A stretch of 64,000 nt of DNA, taken from assembly GCF_007049795.1 (NCBI RefSeq), contig NZ_SCFY01000009.1, forward strand, positions 124,001 through 188,000. The letters run 5' to 3'. The notes beneath the pieces were generated by a model. The model did not search any database. It was given only the letters and a program-made list of their open reading frames with translations, and was not told the DNA's origin. The position numbers were made by a program, and so were the translations under genes. Positions 37,395-46,832 of the stretch are shown one piece after another (position 1 is the first letter of the stretch; each line of letters starts with the position of its first letter). This DNA comes from Ectopseudomonas mendocina. GTDB lineage: Bacteria; Pseudomonadota; Gammaproteobacteria; Pseudomonadales; Pseudomonadaceae.

Positions 37395-38348
37395 ATGACG
37401 GTCTTCACCTGCGGTCAGCTCAGCGATGTCGCCCACACCCTGGGCGGCAACCTGCATTTCCAGCGCGAGCTGCCGGGCGAACAGCCAGTGCTCGACGGCG
37501 AACAACAAGTGCAAGTGCTGAGCGAAGGCCTGGTGCTGTACTTCAGCCACAGCCGCGATCTGGTCGACGCCAGCAGCGACAACCGCCTGGCACCTGGCAT
37601 CACCGCCGCCTTTCTGCTGCAGGGCGAGGCCGAAGTCAGCCTGCCGCGCCAGCGCCTGCACTTCGATGCCCGCCCTGGCGGTCAGCGCGCCATGCTGGTC
37701 AACCTGACCGATAGTGACCAGTTCCAGCGCCACTGGCGCAGCGGCCGCGAAGAAACCAAGGTATGCCTGAGCATCACCCCGGACTGGCTGCAGCAGTTCG
37801 CCCTCGACAGCCAGCTGCGCAGCGACGCCCTGATGCGCTTCAGCCGCAACCACTGGCACAACCTGCCCTGGCAACCCTCGGTGGACATCCTCCAACGTGC
37901 CCACCAGTTGCTCGAACGTGACGCGAGCCTGCCGCCGTTGATGCAACGCCTGCAACGCGAGAGCTTCGCCCTGGATCTGGCCTGCGACATCCTGCGCGGC
38001 ATCTACACGCCCCAGGAGAAACGCCTCGGCAGCCATCTCGAACGCTGCCTGGCGCGCCTCAAGGAATGGCTCGACAGCGGCGAGGCAGATGCCCTGAGCA
38101 TCACCGACATGGCGCGCCAGCTCGGCACCAACCCGGTCGACCTACAGAATGCCTTTCGCAGCCGCAACGGCACCACCATCGCCGCCTACCTGCGCCGCCA
38201 GCGCCTGGCCCGCGCTTATCAGGCCATGCGCCAGCAGGGCCTGTCAGTGGAAGATGCCGCCAGCCTGGCCGGTTACGAGCACCTCAGCAGCTTCAGCGCC
38301 GCCTTCAAGCGCGAGTATGGTTTTCCACCGTCGCAGGCACGGCGCTGA
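37395..38348 (+). CDS. AraC-family regulator, PchR-like
   Basis: A 317-residue regulator with an N-terminal effector domain (about 1-190) and a C-terminal AraC DNA-binding domain (about 225-315: LSITDMARQLGTNPVDLQNA and VEDAASLAGYEHLSSFSAAF, FKREYGFPPSQARR). PchR-type proteins bind the ferri-siderophore and activate the uptake genes. It is divergent from the RhtX-receptor operon with a Fur box between, fitting local control: iron starvation plus the siderophore switch on uptake. Confidence 0.87.
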   Translation: MTVFTCGQLSDVAHTLGGNLHFQRELPGEQPVLDGEQQVQVLSEGLVLYFSHSRDLVDASSDNRLAPGITAAFLLQGEAEVSLPRQRLHFDARPGGQRAMLVNLTDSDQFQRHWRSGREETKVCLSITPDWLQQFALDSQLRSDALMRFSRNHWHNLPWQPSVDILQRAHQLLERDASLPPLMQRLQRESFALDLACDILRGIYTPQEKRLGSHLERCLARLKEWLDSGEADALSITDMARQLGTNPVDLQNAFRSRNGTTIAAYLRRQRLARAYQAMRQQGLSVEDAASLAGYEHLSSFSAAFKREYGFPPSQARR

Positions 38349-38476
38349 GCAAAGTGGATCAATCCGAATCTGCACAATTGGATCTATGTGGCTGGGCCAC
38401 TGCTGCGTAGATTCATCGCTACCGGGGCAGGCCGTCACGCCATCGCGCCCCCTCAACGCGGATACGGATGATCACC

Positions 38477-38956
38477 ATGAGCCAGCGCCTCGATTACTTC
38501 GCCCTTTCCCCCAAGGCTTCCGGCAAATACGCCGAGTTCTCCATGCTGCTGACCCGCAGCCCGTTCCTCGCGCCGCTGGCCCACCTGGTCATGCTGCGTG
38601 CCTCGCAGATCAACGGCTGCGCCTTCTGCGTCGACATGCACGTGAAGGAAGCAAAGATCCATGGCGACCGCGAACTGCGCATGCACCATGTCGCCGTGTG
38701 GCGTGAATCGCCGCTGTTCTCCGCGAAGGAGCGCGCCGCGCTGGAGTGGACGGAAGCCCTGACCCAGCTGTCGCCGCACGGCGTGTCCGACACCATCTAC
38801 GCCAGCGTGCGCGAGCAGTTCTCCGAGCAGGAACTGTCGGAGCTGACTTTCCTGGTGGTCGCCATCAACGGCTGGAACCGCCTCAACGTGGCCTTCCGCA
38901 CCGTGCCCGGGTCCGCCGACAAGCAGTTCGGTCTGGACAAGGCCGGACTGGCCTGA
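38477..38956 (+). CDS. carboxymuconolactone decarboxylase / AhpD-like protein
   Basis: A 159-residue all-helical protein of the CMD/AhpD family. The redox motif is visible: INGCAFCVDMHVKEAKIHG, with the CxxC pair and His, near residues 50-68. Such proteins act as alkylhydroperoxidases with peroxiredoxin partners. An ATG three codons earlier (38468) is also possible. It is monocistronic, between a PchR-type gene and a FecA-like receptor. A perfect DnaA box sequence lies just after its stop (38960). Confidence 0.9.
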   Translation: MSQRLDYFALSPKASGKYAEFSMLLTRSPFLAPLAHLVMLRASQINGCAFCVDMHVKEAKIHGDRELRMHHVAVWRESPLFSAKERAALEWTEALTQLSPHGVSDTIYASVREQFSEQELSELTFLVVAINGWNRLNVAFRTVPGSADKQFGLDKAGLA

Positions 38957-39134
38957 GAGTTATCCACAGGGGCGGTCGCCAGTCGCGCAGCCGCCCTGCT
39001 TCTCCCTGAGCGGCCCGCTGCACAGCACGGGCAAAACCGGCATGATGTGCCCCCGCGCCAGCACCGCGCTGGCGTGACGAATCCTCGTCGGCCTCCATCA
39101 GACACACTCGCCGCCCGCTCAACGGAGCCCTTGC

Positions 39135-41294
39135 ATGCTGCCCCTGCCGTTTTCCCGTCCACCTGCCCGCATCACCCTGCTCGCCCTCGCCTGCCTGAGC
39201 GGCCACAGCGCCTTCGCCGAAGAACCTGTGCAACTCGATTCGCTGCAGGTCACCGGCGAACAGGTAAGTGAAGTGGAGGCCGCGCGCGAGGAGCTCAAGC
39301 GCGTCCCCGGGGCCACCAATGTGGTGGACATGGCCAAGGTCGAGCAAGGCCGCGTGGCTGGCATCGCCGATGTGCTGGCCTACCAGCCCGGCGTCTACGC
39401 GCAGTCCCCCGGCAACGAAGGCGTGAAGATCAGCGTGCGTGGCTCGGGCATCAACCGCGGCACCGGCTCGCACGCCTCCGGCACCCATATCATGCTCGAC
39501 GGCCTGCCACTGACCGGTCCAGGCGGCACGCCTTACGAACTGCTGGAGCCGCTGTGGATAAGTCGCGCCGAAGTACTGCGCGGCGCCAACGGCTTCGACC
39601 GTGGTTCGCTAGCCCTGGGCGGCGCCATCGACTACATCACCCACACCGGCTACACCGCGCCCAAGCTGCAACTGCGCTATGAAGCAGGCAGCCGTGGCTA
39701 CCAGAAGCGCAGCATCGCCTCCGGCCAGGTGCTGGGCGATTTCGACTACTACTTCGCCCTCACCGACAGCGAAACCGACGGCTATCAGGATCATTCCTCC
39801 GGCAAGGGCAATGGCGTCGCCGCCAACTTCGGCTACCGCCTCAACGAGAACCTGGAGACGCGCTTCTACCTGCGTTACCGCGAGACCGAGCACGAAGTAC
39901 CGGGCCGCCTGACCAAGGCGCAGATCGAACATGACCCACGTGCCGCAGCCGCCAACAACCTGCGTATCGACGCTTACCGCGACCAACCTGCCAGCACCTG
40001 GCTGGCCAACAAGACCACCTGGCAGATCGACGATGACTCGACCCTGGTGGCAGGCCTGGCCTATCACCATTATCCGATGGATATCGTCGAGAACAGCTCG
40101 CCGAATGGAAACACCTACCGCGTCCGCGTGGACTACAGCGACGTCAGTGGCACGCTGAACTACACCCGCCGGCACACCCTGTTCGGCTTGGACAGCACCA
40201 CCACCATCGGCTGGCGCACCACCACCACGCTGCCCAGCAGCAAGTCGAAGGAAAATGCCGCATTACCGATCACAGTGACACCTGTTGTCGGCGCTCCGGT
40301 GAACTACCCGGCCGGCACGCTGATGCGCGCCTACGAACACCTGGGTTCGGACACCGTGCTGCACGTCGGCAACGAGCTGGAGCTAACGCCCGACCTGTGG
40401 CTGACCAGCGGCCTGGCGCTGATCCATACCCGCCGCGAAGTGCAGGTGACCTGGCCAGCCACCGACGACAAGCTCGACGAAAGCACCTGGGACTACGCAC
40501 CGCGCATCGGCCTGCGCTACCAGCTTAACCCCGATGTGCAGCTATTCGGCAATATCAGCCGCTCGGTGGAACCGCCACATGCCTGGTCGATGATCTGGAG
40601 CTCGCCACTACGCTTCCCGGCCAGTAACCAGCCGTACGCGTCCCGCCAGCGCGCACCGATCTCCATGGACAACCAGACCGCCACCACCTTCGAAGTCGGC
40701 GGGCGCGGTGATTCCGCACTGGGCCAGTGGGAGCTCACCTACTACTACTCGCAGGTACGCCACGAGCTGCTCACCGTCGAGATCGAGAACAACGTCTTCG
40801 CCGAATCCAACGCCAGCCCCACCGTGCATCAGGGCATCGAAGCCGGCCTGACTAGCCCGCTGTGGCAAGGCGGCGCGGCCGGCGCCTTGAGCCTGCGCCA
40901 GGCTTACACCTTCAGTGATTTCCACTACCGCGATGACGACGAATTCGGCAGTAACCGCCTGCCCGGCTTACCGCGCCACTACTACCAAGCCGAGGTGCGC
41001 TACGACCACCCGAGCGGCTTCTACGCCGGCCTCAATACCCAGTACGCCTCCAAGGTCGCGGTGGACTATGCCAACAGCTACTACGCCGATGCCTACGCCA
41101 CCTTCGGCGCCACCCTCGGCTATGCCTCGCCAAAGGACGACTGGCAGGCCTGGCTCGACCTGCGCAACCTGACCAACAAACGCTACGCCGCCACCGTGAC
41201 GCCGGGCTATAACGACAACGGCGCCGATGTGGCGCGCTCCACGCCAGGGGAAGGGTTTGGGGTGTATACGGGAATGTCTTGGAGTTGGTTGTAA
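39135..41294 (+). CDS. TonB-dependent receptor, FecA-like barrel without signalling domain
   Basis: A 719-residue outer-membrane receptor with signal peptide (about 1-28, ending GHSAFA), TonB box region (LDSLQVTGEQ), plug (about 45-165, with VLAYQPGVYAQSPGNEGVKI and VLRGANGFDRGSLALGGAID) and a barrel ending GMSWSWL. It groups by eye with the FecA/COG4772 receptors but lacks the STN domain, and no fecI/fecR genes adjoin. Cargo is unknown: ferric citrate or another iron carboxylate is possible. Start follows GGAGCCC. Monocistronic. It contains a reverse-strand DnaA box at 39553. Confidence 0.9.
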   Translation: MLPLPFSRPPARITLLALACLSGHSAFAEEPVQLDSLQVTGEQVSEVEAAREELKRVPGATNVVDMAKVEQGRVAGIADVLAYQPGVYAQSPGNEGVKISVRGSGINRGTGSHASGTHIMLDGLPLTGPGGTPYELLEPLWISRAEVLRGANGFDRGSLALGGAIDYITHTGYTAPKLQLRYEAGSRGYQKRSIASGQVLGDFDYYFALTDSETDGYQDHSSGKGNGVAANFGYRLNENLETRFYLRYRETEHEVPGRLTKAQIEHDPRAAAANNLRIDAYRDQPASTWLANKTTWQIDDDSTLVAGLAYHHYPMDIVENSSPNGNTYRVRVDYSDVSGTLNYTRRHTLFGLDSTTTIGWRTTTTLPSSKSKENAALPITVTPVVGAPVNYPAGTLMRAYEHLGSDTVLHVGNELELTPDLWLTSGLALIHTRREVQVTWPATDDKLDESTWDYAPRIGLRYQLNPDVQLFGNISRSVEPPHAWSMIWSSPLRFPASNQPYASRQRAPISMDNQTATTFEVGGRGDSALGQWELTYYYSQVRHELLTVEIENNVFAESNASPTVHQGIEAGLTSPLWQGGAAGALSLRQAYTFSDFHYRDDDEFGSNRLPGLPRHYYQAEVRYDHPSGFYAGLNTQYASKVAVDYANSYYADAYATFGATLGYASPKDDWQAWLDLRNLTNKRYAATVTPGYNDNGADVARSTPGEGFGVYTGMSWSWL

Positions 41295-41364
41295 GCGGCT
41301 GAGACAAAGTCATCCGTTACACGACTGCTACTATCGAGTTAACCATCGTATAAGCAGGCCAAGG

Positions 41365-41652
41365 ATGACGGATAAAAACGATCAGGTATCAATCTCTCCA
41401 CTGCCAGGGCAGTTGCCGCTATTCCCCGGTTCAGTAGATACGCCAAGCGTGCCGGCCGAACGAGAATTGCCGGAGAAGCAGTTCAGCAAATATGTCGTTT
41501 ATGTAGACGAAAGCCGCGATCACGGGCTGGAAAGTATTGATCCCAATTACCCGGTTTTCGTTCTCGCTTTCTGCGCTTCCACAAAAATCACTATGCGCAG
41601 CGTGTCGTGCCCTCAATCGACGGCCAGGACAGATGCCTGCATCTGCCGCTGA
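41365..41652 (+). pseudogene. frameshifted, truncated DUF3800 gene
   Basis: The start reads MTDKNDQVSIS and continues to the DUF3800 hallmark FSKYVVYVDESRDHGLESID and NYPVFVLAFC. After that the frame is lost: the expected FHKNHYAQRVVPSI continues in a different frame (about 41572-41622), and the remaining two-thirds of a typical 230-260-residue DUF3800 protein is absent. One frameshift and one deletion are therefore needed, so it is a remnant. DUF3800 proteins have an RNase H-like fold and often travel with mobile or defence genes. AAGGATG gives a fair ribosome site. Confidence 0.75.
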
Positions 41653-41678
41653 AAAATGAGCTCATCACTGCATCGTCC

Positions 41679-42542
41679 TCACTCCCTGAGACTCGGATTG
41701 TAGCTATCGACTACCCGCCGATACTGGCTTGGGGATGCGCCGATATGCTGCCTGAAGAACCGTGTGAAGTGACCCTGCTCGGAAAATCCAAGGCTCTCGG
41801 CGAGCTGGCCAAGGGTGCCGCTTCGCTCGCGCTCCAACCAGAGGAAAGCGCGGCGCATACGCGCATCGTTGAGCATCAGAGCGGGCGTCATGCCGGTATC
41901 CTTGCGAAACAGCGTGAAGAAGTGCGCACGGGACAACCCCGCAGTCTGTGCCGCGTTGCCAATGCAATCGGGATCATCGAGATGACTTTGCAGATAGTCA
42001 CAGGCGCGGCGAATACGCGTATCGCGAAAACCCTGGCACACCTGGGCGCCAAGACGGCGTAGCTGCCGCCATTGCGAGTAATCCTCGATCAGTCCGATAA
42101 GGAAATCGAACAGCAAGAACTCGATGCGTTCACGCGGCACCAGCCCGACACTGCAGGCCTCTGCGATCAACTGATCAGCCATTGCCCGGTTCTTGCTACT
42201 CAGCTCGATGCATGGCTGCACGAAAAAGCCCGGGTGCGCGCTCAATGCCAAGGATTGCTGCGCCTCGGCCAGCCAGGCAGGTTCAATATAGAGCGCGAGG
42301 ATCTGTGTCTGCTCAGCGCCCGATTGAAAGTCGTAATAATGAGGTTGCCAGGCATTGACCAGCACCGCGCAGCGATCGGTCAAAGGCACCTGACGGCCAT
42401 TGACGTTGAAGAAGGTATCCGCGCCGGATGCCTTTATCAGTACATGGCACTCATGATGTGAGTGAGTGACCAGAGGGCGATCCATGTCAAGCAGAGCGAC
42501 CCGACCGAATTTGCCGTGAAAGACCCGCTGTGCGACAGACAT
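41679..42542 (-). CDS. AraC-family regulator of the furoate-type cluster
   Basis: A 287-residue regulator with a cupin-type effector domain (about 1-150, HSHHECHVLIKASGADTFFN and WQPHYYDFQSGAEQTQIL) and a C-terminal AraC domain (about 180-280, IGNAAQTAGLSRAHFFTLFR and GQLAESLGFSEQGHFTRFFR). Start follows AAGGAG. It lies at the end of the cluster 42.6-52.7 kb. I infer that it controls the hmf-type operon through the direct repeats at 52752-52786, with the acid or its CoA ester as inducer. Confidence 0.85.
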   Translation of the reverse strand: MSVAQRVFHGKFGRVALLDMDRPLVTHSHHECHVLIKASGADTFFNVNGRQVPLTDRCAVLVNAWQPHYYDFQSGAEQTQILALYIEPAWLAEAQQSLALSAHPGFFVQPCIELSSKNRAMADQLIAEACSVGLVPRERIEFLLFDFLIGLIEDYSQWRQLRRLGAQVCQGFRDTRIRRACDYLQSHLDDPDCIGNAAQTAGLSRAHFFTLFRKDTGMTPALMLNDARMRRAFLWLERERSGTLGQLAESLGFSEQGHFTRFFRQHIGASPSQYRRVVDSYNPSLRE

Positions 42543-42671
42543 TGCTAACTCCTTCCGACTCGATGGATCGACGGCGTGCTGGGTGACTCACAGTAACTCA
42601 CATTAGCGATGCGGTGGTTATCCGTCTGGATACCGGCTGCAGCACTCACGGATCGACAAGGATCAATTGCT

Positions 42672-43637
42672 TCAGAGTTCATCGCGCGCCTTGCCATGGT
42701 ATACCCGCAAGACATCGGCAATCACCGAGAGTGCGATCTCGGCCGGAGTCTTGCTGCCAAGGTCGAGACCTATAGGCATATGGATACGCGCAATCTGCTC
42801 CTCGTTCAAGCCACCCACCCGAGCCAGGCGTTCAGCACGACGGGCGGACGTCTGCCGCGAGCCCATGGCTCCGATATAGAACGCTGGCGTGCGTACCGCC
42901 TCCATCAGGGCCAGGTCATCGATACGCGGGTCATGAGTGAGGGCGACCACCGCGGTGGCTTCATGGCAATTCCCGGCGGCAATGAATTCTGATGGCATCC
43001 GCGGGTAGAACCGGGCGCCCTGGGGAGCATGCCCGCTCATCTCCTCCCGTGGGTCACAGGCGATCACCTCGCAGCCAATGGCGCGAGCGAAGCTGGCACA
43101 GTACTCGGCCACGGGCGACAGACCGGCCAGCACCAGGCGCAGTGCTGGGCCGACACGGACACGCACTTGTTCCGCGTGCACCTGAGTAGCTTCACCCCCC
43201 AGATCGAGCGCCAGTGAGAATTTACCGCTCGTGAGATCGAGCTCGCGAACCAGCCGACGCTGGCCAAGCAGAGCAGCACTGACATCCTGCAGATGATTAA
43301 GCCAGTGCTCGTCAGGCAGCCGATGTTCGACCAGAACCTGAAGGATGCCGCCGCACGGCAGTCGTAAGCGCTGACGCTCGTCGTCGCTCTCGCCATAGCG
43401 AACGATCTGTGCCGGCGCCTGCAGCTCACCGCGTGCCAGCGCTTCGAGAAAAGCCTCCTCAACGCAACCACCGGACAGCGAGCCGACGAACTGGCCGTCC
43501 GCGCGTGCCACCAACATCGCACCGGGCGCCCGTGGCGCCGAACCATAGGTGGAAAGCACCGTACACAACCAGAGCGGATGCCCATCGCGCGCCCACTGCA
43601 AGGCGCTATCCATCACGTGGAGGTCAAGCTGGCGCAT
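42672..43637 (-). CDS. XdhC/CoxI-family maturation protein
   Basis: A 321-residue cytoplasmic protein. The N-terminal XdhC_CoxI domain (STYGSAPRAPGAMLVARADG, GSLSGGCVEEAFLEALARGE) is followed by a Rossmann-type C-terminal domain (LVLAGLSPVAEYCASFARAI; YIGAMGSRQTSARRAERLA; MPIGLDLGSKTPAEIALSVI). XdhC binds molybdenum cofactor, helps its sulfuration and inserts it into xanthine-dehydrogenase-type enzymes. Its client here is clearly the molybdenum hydroxylase encoded at 48.4-52.7 kb. The start is the ATG at 43637; a TTG two codons earlier is less likely. Confidence 0.9.
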   Translation of the reverse strand: MRQLDLHVMDSALQWARDGHPLWLCTVLSTYGSAPRAPGAMLVARADGQFVGSLSGGCVEEAFLEALARGELQAPAQIVRYGESDDERQRLRLPCGGILQVLVEHRLPDEHWLNHLQDVSAALLGQRRLVRELDLTSGKFSLALDLGGEATQVHAEQVRVRVGPALRLVLAGLSPVAEYCASFARAIGCEVIACDPREEMSGHAPQGARFYPRMPSEFIAAGNCHEATAVVALTHDPRIDDLALMEAVRTPAFYIGAMGSRQTSARRAERLARVGGLNEEQIARIHMPIGLDLGSKTPAEIALSVIADVLRVYHGKARDEL

Positions 43638-43713
43638 GTTCAACGCTCCCTCGCCGGACCCAGCGTGAAAATCGGTTAACCTTCGCCTCTTCAGTCAGAC
43701 AGGCTTCCACGTA

Positions 43714-44490
43714 ATGACGCATCGGCAGTTTCTCCAGACCCGCATATCCCGTCTTGAATACCAGCTTCTGCGGCCAGCAGAGCAGGGAGCTGTGCTCGTG
43801 TTGCTGCATGAGGGGCTTGGCAGTCTTGACCTGTGGAAAGACTTTCCAGCGCAACTGGCCGATGCCTGTGCCGCGCCAGTACTGGTCTACAGCCGGCAGG
43901 GCTATGGTCGCTCGAGCCCGGTGACGCTGCCGCGTCCACTCGACTACCTGAGCCAGGACGGGCCGCAGGAACTCGAACATGTGCTTGATGGCCTGGCACT
44001 CGATCAGGTGATTCTGGTCGGTCACAGCGACGGAGCCTCCATCGCCCTCGCCTACGCGTCTCGCCAGGACCCACGGGTGAAGGGCGTCGTGGTACTTGCA
44101 CCGCATGTAGACGTCGAGCCTGCCAGCGTCGCTGGCGTGCGCCGCACGGTCCAGGCATACACCCGCGGCGACCTGCACGAACGTCTGCGTGCCTACCACG
44201 GCAGCAACCTCGAGGGCGCCTTCCACGGCTGGAGCGACACCTGGCTCAACCCGGACTTCGCCACCTGGAATCTCCACACGGCCCTGCCTCTCATTCAAGT
44301 GCCCGTACTCGCCATCCAGGGTGATAACGACGAATTCGCCACCCCGGCCCAGTTGCAAAACCTCGCGTCCATGGTAAGTGGCCCATGCCGCACGCTGCTG
44401 CTTGAACACTGCCGGCACTTTCCGCAGAACCAGGCCCGCGCTCGCGTGCTGGAGCTGATCGATGAGTTCCGGGCAACGCTGGATCGCTGA
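43714..44490 (+). CDS. alpha/beta hydrolase of the furoate-type cluster
   Basis: A 258-residue hydrolase: oxyanion region VLLHEGLGSLDLWKDF, nucleophile elbow LVGHSDGASIAL (Ser near residue 107, GHSDG), acid in IQGDNDEFATPAQL (Asp), and catalytic His in LEHCRHFPQNQ. It is the only plus-strand gene of the cluster, divergent from xdhC. In 2-furoyl-CoA degradation a lactone intermediate must be opened and a CoA ester cleaved; this protein could be the lactone hydrolase or the thioesterase. That is inference. The 190 bases after it hold no supported gene. Confidence 0.85.
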   Translation: MTHRQFLQTRISRLEYQLLRPAEQGAVLVLLHEGLGSLDLWKDFPAQLADACAAPVLVYSRQGYGRSSPVTLPRPLDYLSQDGPQELEHVLDGLALDQVILVGHSDGASIALAYASRQDPRVKGVVVLAPHVDVEPASVAGVRRTVQAYTRGDLHERLRAYHGSNLEGAFHGWSDTWLNPDFATWNLHTALPLIQVPVLAIQGDNDEFATPAQLQNLASMVSGPCRTLLLEHCRHFPQNQARARVLELIDEFRATLDR

Positions 44491-44679
44491 AGCACCCAAC
44501 GCCTGACGAATGACCACGGCGCTCATGTTCATCAGCGCTCACAGGTGCTCGCCTCGACTTCGTCGAGGGCGGGCAGGTATTCCGGCGTTTCGCGCCAACA
44601 TTTGACCACGCCGAGCTCGATATCGAACATGCTTTAAGACGTGCGCGGTGTGTCGTTACTCGACGACGGCAGCGCGACT

Positions 44680-45921
44680 TTAGGCGGCCTGCTCACGGTG
44701 CAACTCGCCGAGCACCCAGGACACCGCCACGCCGATCACCAGCGCCCAGAACGGCGCGCTGATACCGAACAGGCTGAACTTGCTCATGGCCACCACTAGG
44801 GCGACAAATGCACCGATCTGGCAACCGGTGTCTTTGTGGAAGGCCTGCTGCAACGAGCTGAGCAACACGCCGATCATCGCCAGGCCGGCGACCACCAGGA
44901 TCAACTCACGCGGCAAGGCGAGGATGAAAGGCACGGCGATACCGGCGAATACGCCAAACAGGGCGAAGAGCACGCCATTGACCAGGGTCGCCCCGTAGCG
45001 TTGACGCGGATCGTCGCCGGCCTGCTCGGAACCGCAGATCGCCGTCATCGGCCCGGCGATATTGGCGTTGTGTCCGCCCAACAGCCCGGCCAGCATGCCG
45101 CCCACGCCGCTCACCACGGTCATCGCATTGACCGGAGGCTTGTAGCCCTCGACCATCAGTACACCGGTGGCCTGGGCATTTTCGGCACCGATTACCAGCG
45201 CCGCCAGCGGCACCGATATGGCGAAGAAGGTCTCCAGGGTGAACATGGGCGCGGTGAAAGCCGGCATTACGAAGGCGATGTCCACATCCGCCGGTTTCAG
45301 CAGGCCCAGAGCCAGGGCCGCGGCGAAGCCCACCAGCCCGGCAGCCAGCACCGGCGGCACCGCCTTGAAGAAGCGCATGACCAGGAAGTAGGTCAGCGCC
45401 GCCAGACCGGCCATTAGCGGAACGCTGCCGACCGCTTCTACCGCACCGACGCCGAAGCGGATCATCGCCCCGGCGATCATCGCCATGACGATGGGCATCG
45501 GCAGCCAGCGCATCAACTTGCCGATCACCCCGCTCAAGCCGAGCAGCAAGACCAGCGCGCCGCTCATGATGAAAGCGCCGACCGCCTGGCGAAAATCCAG
45601 ACCGGCAAGTGCCGCGATCATGATCGCCGCGCCAGGAATCGAATAAGCGCCGCAGATCGGCTGACGGTAGCGCAGCGCCATGCCGATGCTGATCAGTCCG
45701 CCGAGCACATAGATGGCGAATAGCCAGGCAACCGTCTGGCCATTGCTCAATTGGCCGGCTTCAGCGGCGCTGATGACGATCAGCGCCGGCCCGGAACAGC
45801 CGAACAGCGCGGCTACTACCCCGGCGCTGACCGACTTGAGGTTGATTGCCTCTCGGATTGAGTAGCCCGATGAGGCGCCGGAAGTTGGTGCAGTATCAGT
45901 GTTTGCTTGTTTGCCAATCAT
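44680..45921 (-). CDS. BenE-family aromatic-acid:H+ symporter
   Basis: A 413-residue inner-membrane transporter with about 11-12 helices and BenE features: LKSVSAGVVAALFGCSGPAL near the N-terminus, GGHNANIAGPMTAICGSEQA in the second half, and MRWLPMPIVMAMIAGAMIRF. BenE-type carriers take up benzoate-like acids. It follows hmfE in the same direction (83-base gap) and ends the operon, so it most likely imports the cluster substrate, furoate or a similar ring acid. The start at 45921 follows GGAGAACGGGTC. Confidence 0.9.
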   Translation of the reverse strand: MIGKQANTDTAPTSGASSGYSIREAINLKSVSAGVVAALFGCSGPALIVISAAEAGQLSNGQTVAWLFAIYVLGGLISIGMALRYRQPICGAYSIPGAAIMIAALAGLDFRQAVGAFIMSGALVLLLGLSGVIGKLMRWLPMPIVMAMIAGAMIRFGVGAVEAVGSVPLMAGLAALTYFLVMRFFKAVPPVLAAGLVGFAAALALGLLKPADVDIAFVMPAFTAPMFTLETFFAISVPLAALVIGAENAQATGVLMVEGYKPPVNAMTVVSGVGGMLAGLLGGHNANIAGPMTAICGSEQAGDDPRQRYGATLVNGVLFALFGVFAGIAVPFILALPRELILVVAGLAMIGVLLSSLQQAFHKDTGCQIGAFVALVVAMSKFSLFGISAPFWALVIGVAVSWVLGELHREQAA

Positions 45922-46004
45922 GACCCGTTCTCCGCGATTGTTGTTGTAATGCGGTACAGCCATTGTCTGCCGAGGCCTGCCGCAGGCAAGCCCCGACGGG
46001 AAGG

Positions 46005-46808
46005 TTACTCGCCGCGGAATACGGCCGGGCGCTTGCTGTGGAACGCCTCGACGCCTTCCTTGAAGTCATGCGAGCTGCGCAGGCGGCTGTAGCAGTGACC
46101 TTCCATCTCGATGGCGACCTTCAATGGTGCATCCTCGTTGTCGTTGATCAGCTTCTTGGCGGTACGCTGAGCCAGCGGCGAGAAACGGCGTAGCTCGTCG
46201 GCCAATGCATCGACCGCGCTTTCCAGCTCGGAGTCCGGTACGCATTCGGTGACGAAGCCCCAGTCATAGGCCTGCTGACCGCTGACGCGTTTGGCACGCA
46301 TGACCATATGCTTGGTCCGGGTGATGCCGATCATCTTCTGCAGACGCGCCGAACCGCCGGAGCCCGGGATCTGCCCGAGATTCTGTTCCGGTAGCGCGTA
46401 GCGCGCGGTTTCCGAAGCGATGCGGAAGTCGCAGGCCAGCGACAACTCGAAGCCGACGCCAAAGGTGTAGCCACGGTTGGCAACGATCACCGGCTTGCTG
46501 CAGCGTTCTGGCGCGGCGACGTTCCAGGCCAGCTTGGAAACATGCTCCGGCGATGCTTCCAGGAAGCCCTTGATGTCGCCGCCACTGGAGAAATGCTCGC
46601 CCTGGGCGCGCAACACGATCACGCGAACGCCAGGATGCGCATCCAGCGCCTCGAATACCTGGCGCAGCGTTTCGCGCTGGCTCATGGCAATGACGTTGTA
46701 CGGTGGGCGGCCGAGGATGATGTCGGCACGTTCGCGAGCGGTGTCGACCTCAACGTTGAAGCCGTCGAATGGGTTGTTCAGGAACTGCTCAATCTCGGTG
46801 GTATTCAT
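46005..46808 (-). CDS. hmfE: enoyl-CoA hydratase/isomerase family; HmfE-like 2-oxoglutaryl-CoA hydrolase
   Basis: A 267-residue crotonase-fold protein. Oxyanion-hole segments are visible: HFSSGGDIKGFLEA and RGYTFGVGFELSLACDFRIA, then ALPEQNLGQIPGSGGSARLQ. The fold hosts hydratases and CoA-ester hydrolases. In the 2-furoate pathway HmfE acts after ring hydroxylation, leading to 2-oxoglutarate; the assignment here rests on its place with a CoA ligase and a three-subunit molybdenum dehydrogenase. Alternative: a ring-opening hydrolase like BadI. Gap to the ligase gene is only 24 bases. Confidence 0.8.
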   Translation of the reverse strand: MNTTEIEQFLNNPFDGFNVEVDTARERADIILGRPPYNVIAMSQRETLRQVFEALDAHPGVRVIVLRAQGEHFSSGGDIKGFLEASPEHVSKLAWNVAAPERCSKPVIVANRGYTFGVGFELSLACDFRIASETARYALPEQNLGQIPGSGGSARLQKMIGITRTKHMVMRAKRVSGQQAYDWGFVTECVPDSELESAVDALADELRRFSPLAQRTAKKLINDNEDAPLKVAIEMEGHCYSRLRSSHDFKEGVEAFHSKRPAVFRGE

Positions 46809-46832
46809 GGTCTTTCCTCTCGTCTAATGGGG

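Noticed and set aside
44537..44632. 32-codon minus-strand frame (MFDIELGVVKCWRETPEYLP...) after the alpha/beta hydrolase
   Set aside because: Too short and without a recognisable family or clear ribosome site; it could be a gene remnant but cannot be supported.
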